5,673 bases of DNA from Nitrospira sp. (GTDB lineage Bacteria; Nitrospirota; Nitrospiria; Nitrospirales; Nitrospiraceae): assembly GCA_029858925.1 (NCBI GenBank), contig JAOUEB010000104.1, forward strand, positions 1 to 5,673, in the 5' to 3' direction. A program made the translations under genes and the position numbers. This document shows, piece after piece, positions 5,236-5,673 of the stretch (position 1 is its first letter; each line of letters begins with the position of its first letter). Below the pieces are notes generated by a model that saw nothing but the letters and a program-made list of their open reading frames with translations, did not search any database and had not been told where the DNA came from.

Positions 5236-5673
5236 CTAGGGCTTGTCCGTCGAGAGCTTCTTCCCAAGACGACGGGCAAGCCGCACCATGCCGGGCGAAC
5301 GGTCGTTCGGACTGAGCAGCACATTGAGGAGGTGGGGCCTGCGCTGGTCCGCAAAGGCTTCCGCGAGTCTCTCTTCAAACTCCCGCTGTGTGTTCACGCG
5401 TGATCCTATGCCGCCGCCGAGCAGCTTGAACACGTTTTCGTACTGCCACTCGTGCACGTCATTGAACGGGCCTTCCAGGATTTCCCGCTCGGTCGAATAC
5501 CCTCGGTTGTTCAGCAGCACAATGATCGGGGTTTGCCCATAGCGGACACAGCTGGACAGTTCGGTTCCGGTCATTTGGAAGGCCCCATCCCCAACCAGGA
5601 CGATCGGCCGCAGGCTGGGATCGGCAAATGATGCGCCGAGGGCGGCGGGCACGGCAAATCCCATCGATGTGTA
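5236..5673 (-). CDS. Thiamine-diphosphate-dependent alpha-keto acid decarboxylase, C-terminal part (partial)
   Basis: The frame is open to the right window edge (residues YTS precede the first internal Met at 5664) and ends in TAG at 5236-5238. The 145 visible residues are the C-terminal ThDP-binding domain. SMGFAVPAALGAS precedes the metal/cofactor motif GDGAFQMTGTELSSC, with 24 residues between GDG and the NN pair in LLNNRGYSTE, the classic GDG-X(24-27)-NN pattern. FNDVHEWQYENVFKLLGGG and the ending LLNVLLSPNDRSPGMVRLARRL fit the pyruvate/indolepyruvate/phenylpyruvate decarboxylase branch rather than acetolactate synthase. Full-length members have about 550 residues, so roughly three quarters of the gene lies outside the window. 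The substrate cannot be told from this part. It is on the opposite strand from the other large genes and shows no functional link to them. Confidence 0.88.
   Translation of the reverse strand, partial: YTSMGFAVPAALGASFADPSLRPIVLVGDGAFQMTGTELSSCVRYGQTPIIVLLNNRGYSTEREILEGPFNDVHEWQYENVFKLLGGGIGSRVNTQREFEERLAEAFADQRRPHLLNVLLSPNDRSPGMVRLARRLGKKLSTDKP

Overview
The window looks like chromosomal DNA from a GC-rich, two-membrane (diderm) bacterium. Four consecutive genes encode predicted lipoproteins with Gram-negative-style signal peptides and lipoboxes. The gene mix (LPP20, LpoB-like and COG3014-type lipoproteins, a PIN-domain protein, a thiamine-diphosphate decarboxylase) and the style of the intergenic repeats made me think of Nitrospira/Nitrospirota. 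That is an impression from protein style only; no rRNA or other strict marker is present.

Layout. Bases 1-215 hold no convincing gene; they carry a nested imperfect palindrome (71-158) that looks like a REP- or MITE-type intergenic repeat. A small minus-strand ORF of 56 aa (386 down to 216) reads like a real but unrecognised protein. Bases 387-578 form a divergent regulatory region. They contain two facing 11-bp inverted copies resembling Fur boxes (437-447 and 507-517) and a promoter-like TTGACG-17 bp-TAGCAT on the plus strand, whose -10 overlaps the right-hand box. A strong Shine-Dalgarno (567-573) follows.

Bases 579-4435 form a tight four-gene operon on the plus strand: a small LPP20-family lipoprotein, an LpoB-family lipoprotein, a COG3014-type TPR lipoprotein, and a second, longer LPP20-family lipoprotein whose start overlaps the preceding stop. 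The gaps are 48 bp, 15 bp and a 4-bp overlap. The second LPP20 protein seems to carry an LpoB/TolB-N-like domain at its C-terminus, so the operon may encode the LPP20 + LpoB-like combination once as two proteins and once as a fusion. Together they suggest an outer-membrane or periplasmic lipoprotein assembly. The exact job (peptidoglycan synthase activation, flagellar outer-membrane ring support, or something else) cannot be told from sequence. If the Fur-like boxes are real, the operon would respond to iron.

Bases 4489-5203 hold a two-gene unit arranged like a toxin-antitoxin pair: an 88-aa protein with a very basic N-terminus, then a 147-aa PIN-domain (VapC-like) protein. The PIN protein keeps three of the usual acidic residues but has Gln where the DAxHLA aspartate is expected. 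On the opposite strand, convergent with this unit, is the C-terminal part of a thiamine-diphosphate-dependent alpha-keto acid decarboxylase (5673 down to 5236), cut by the window edge.
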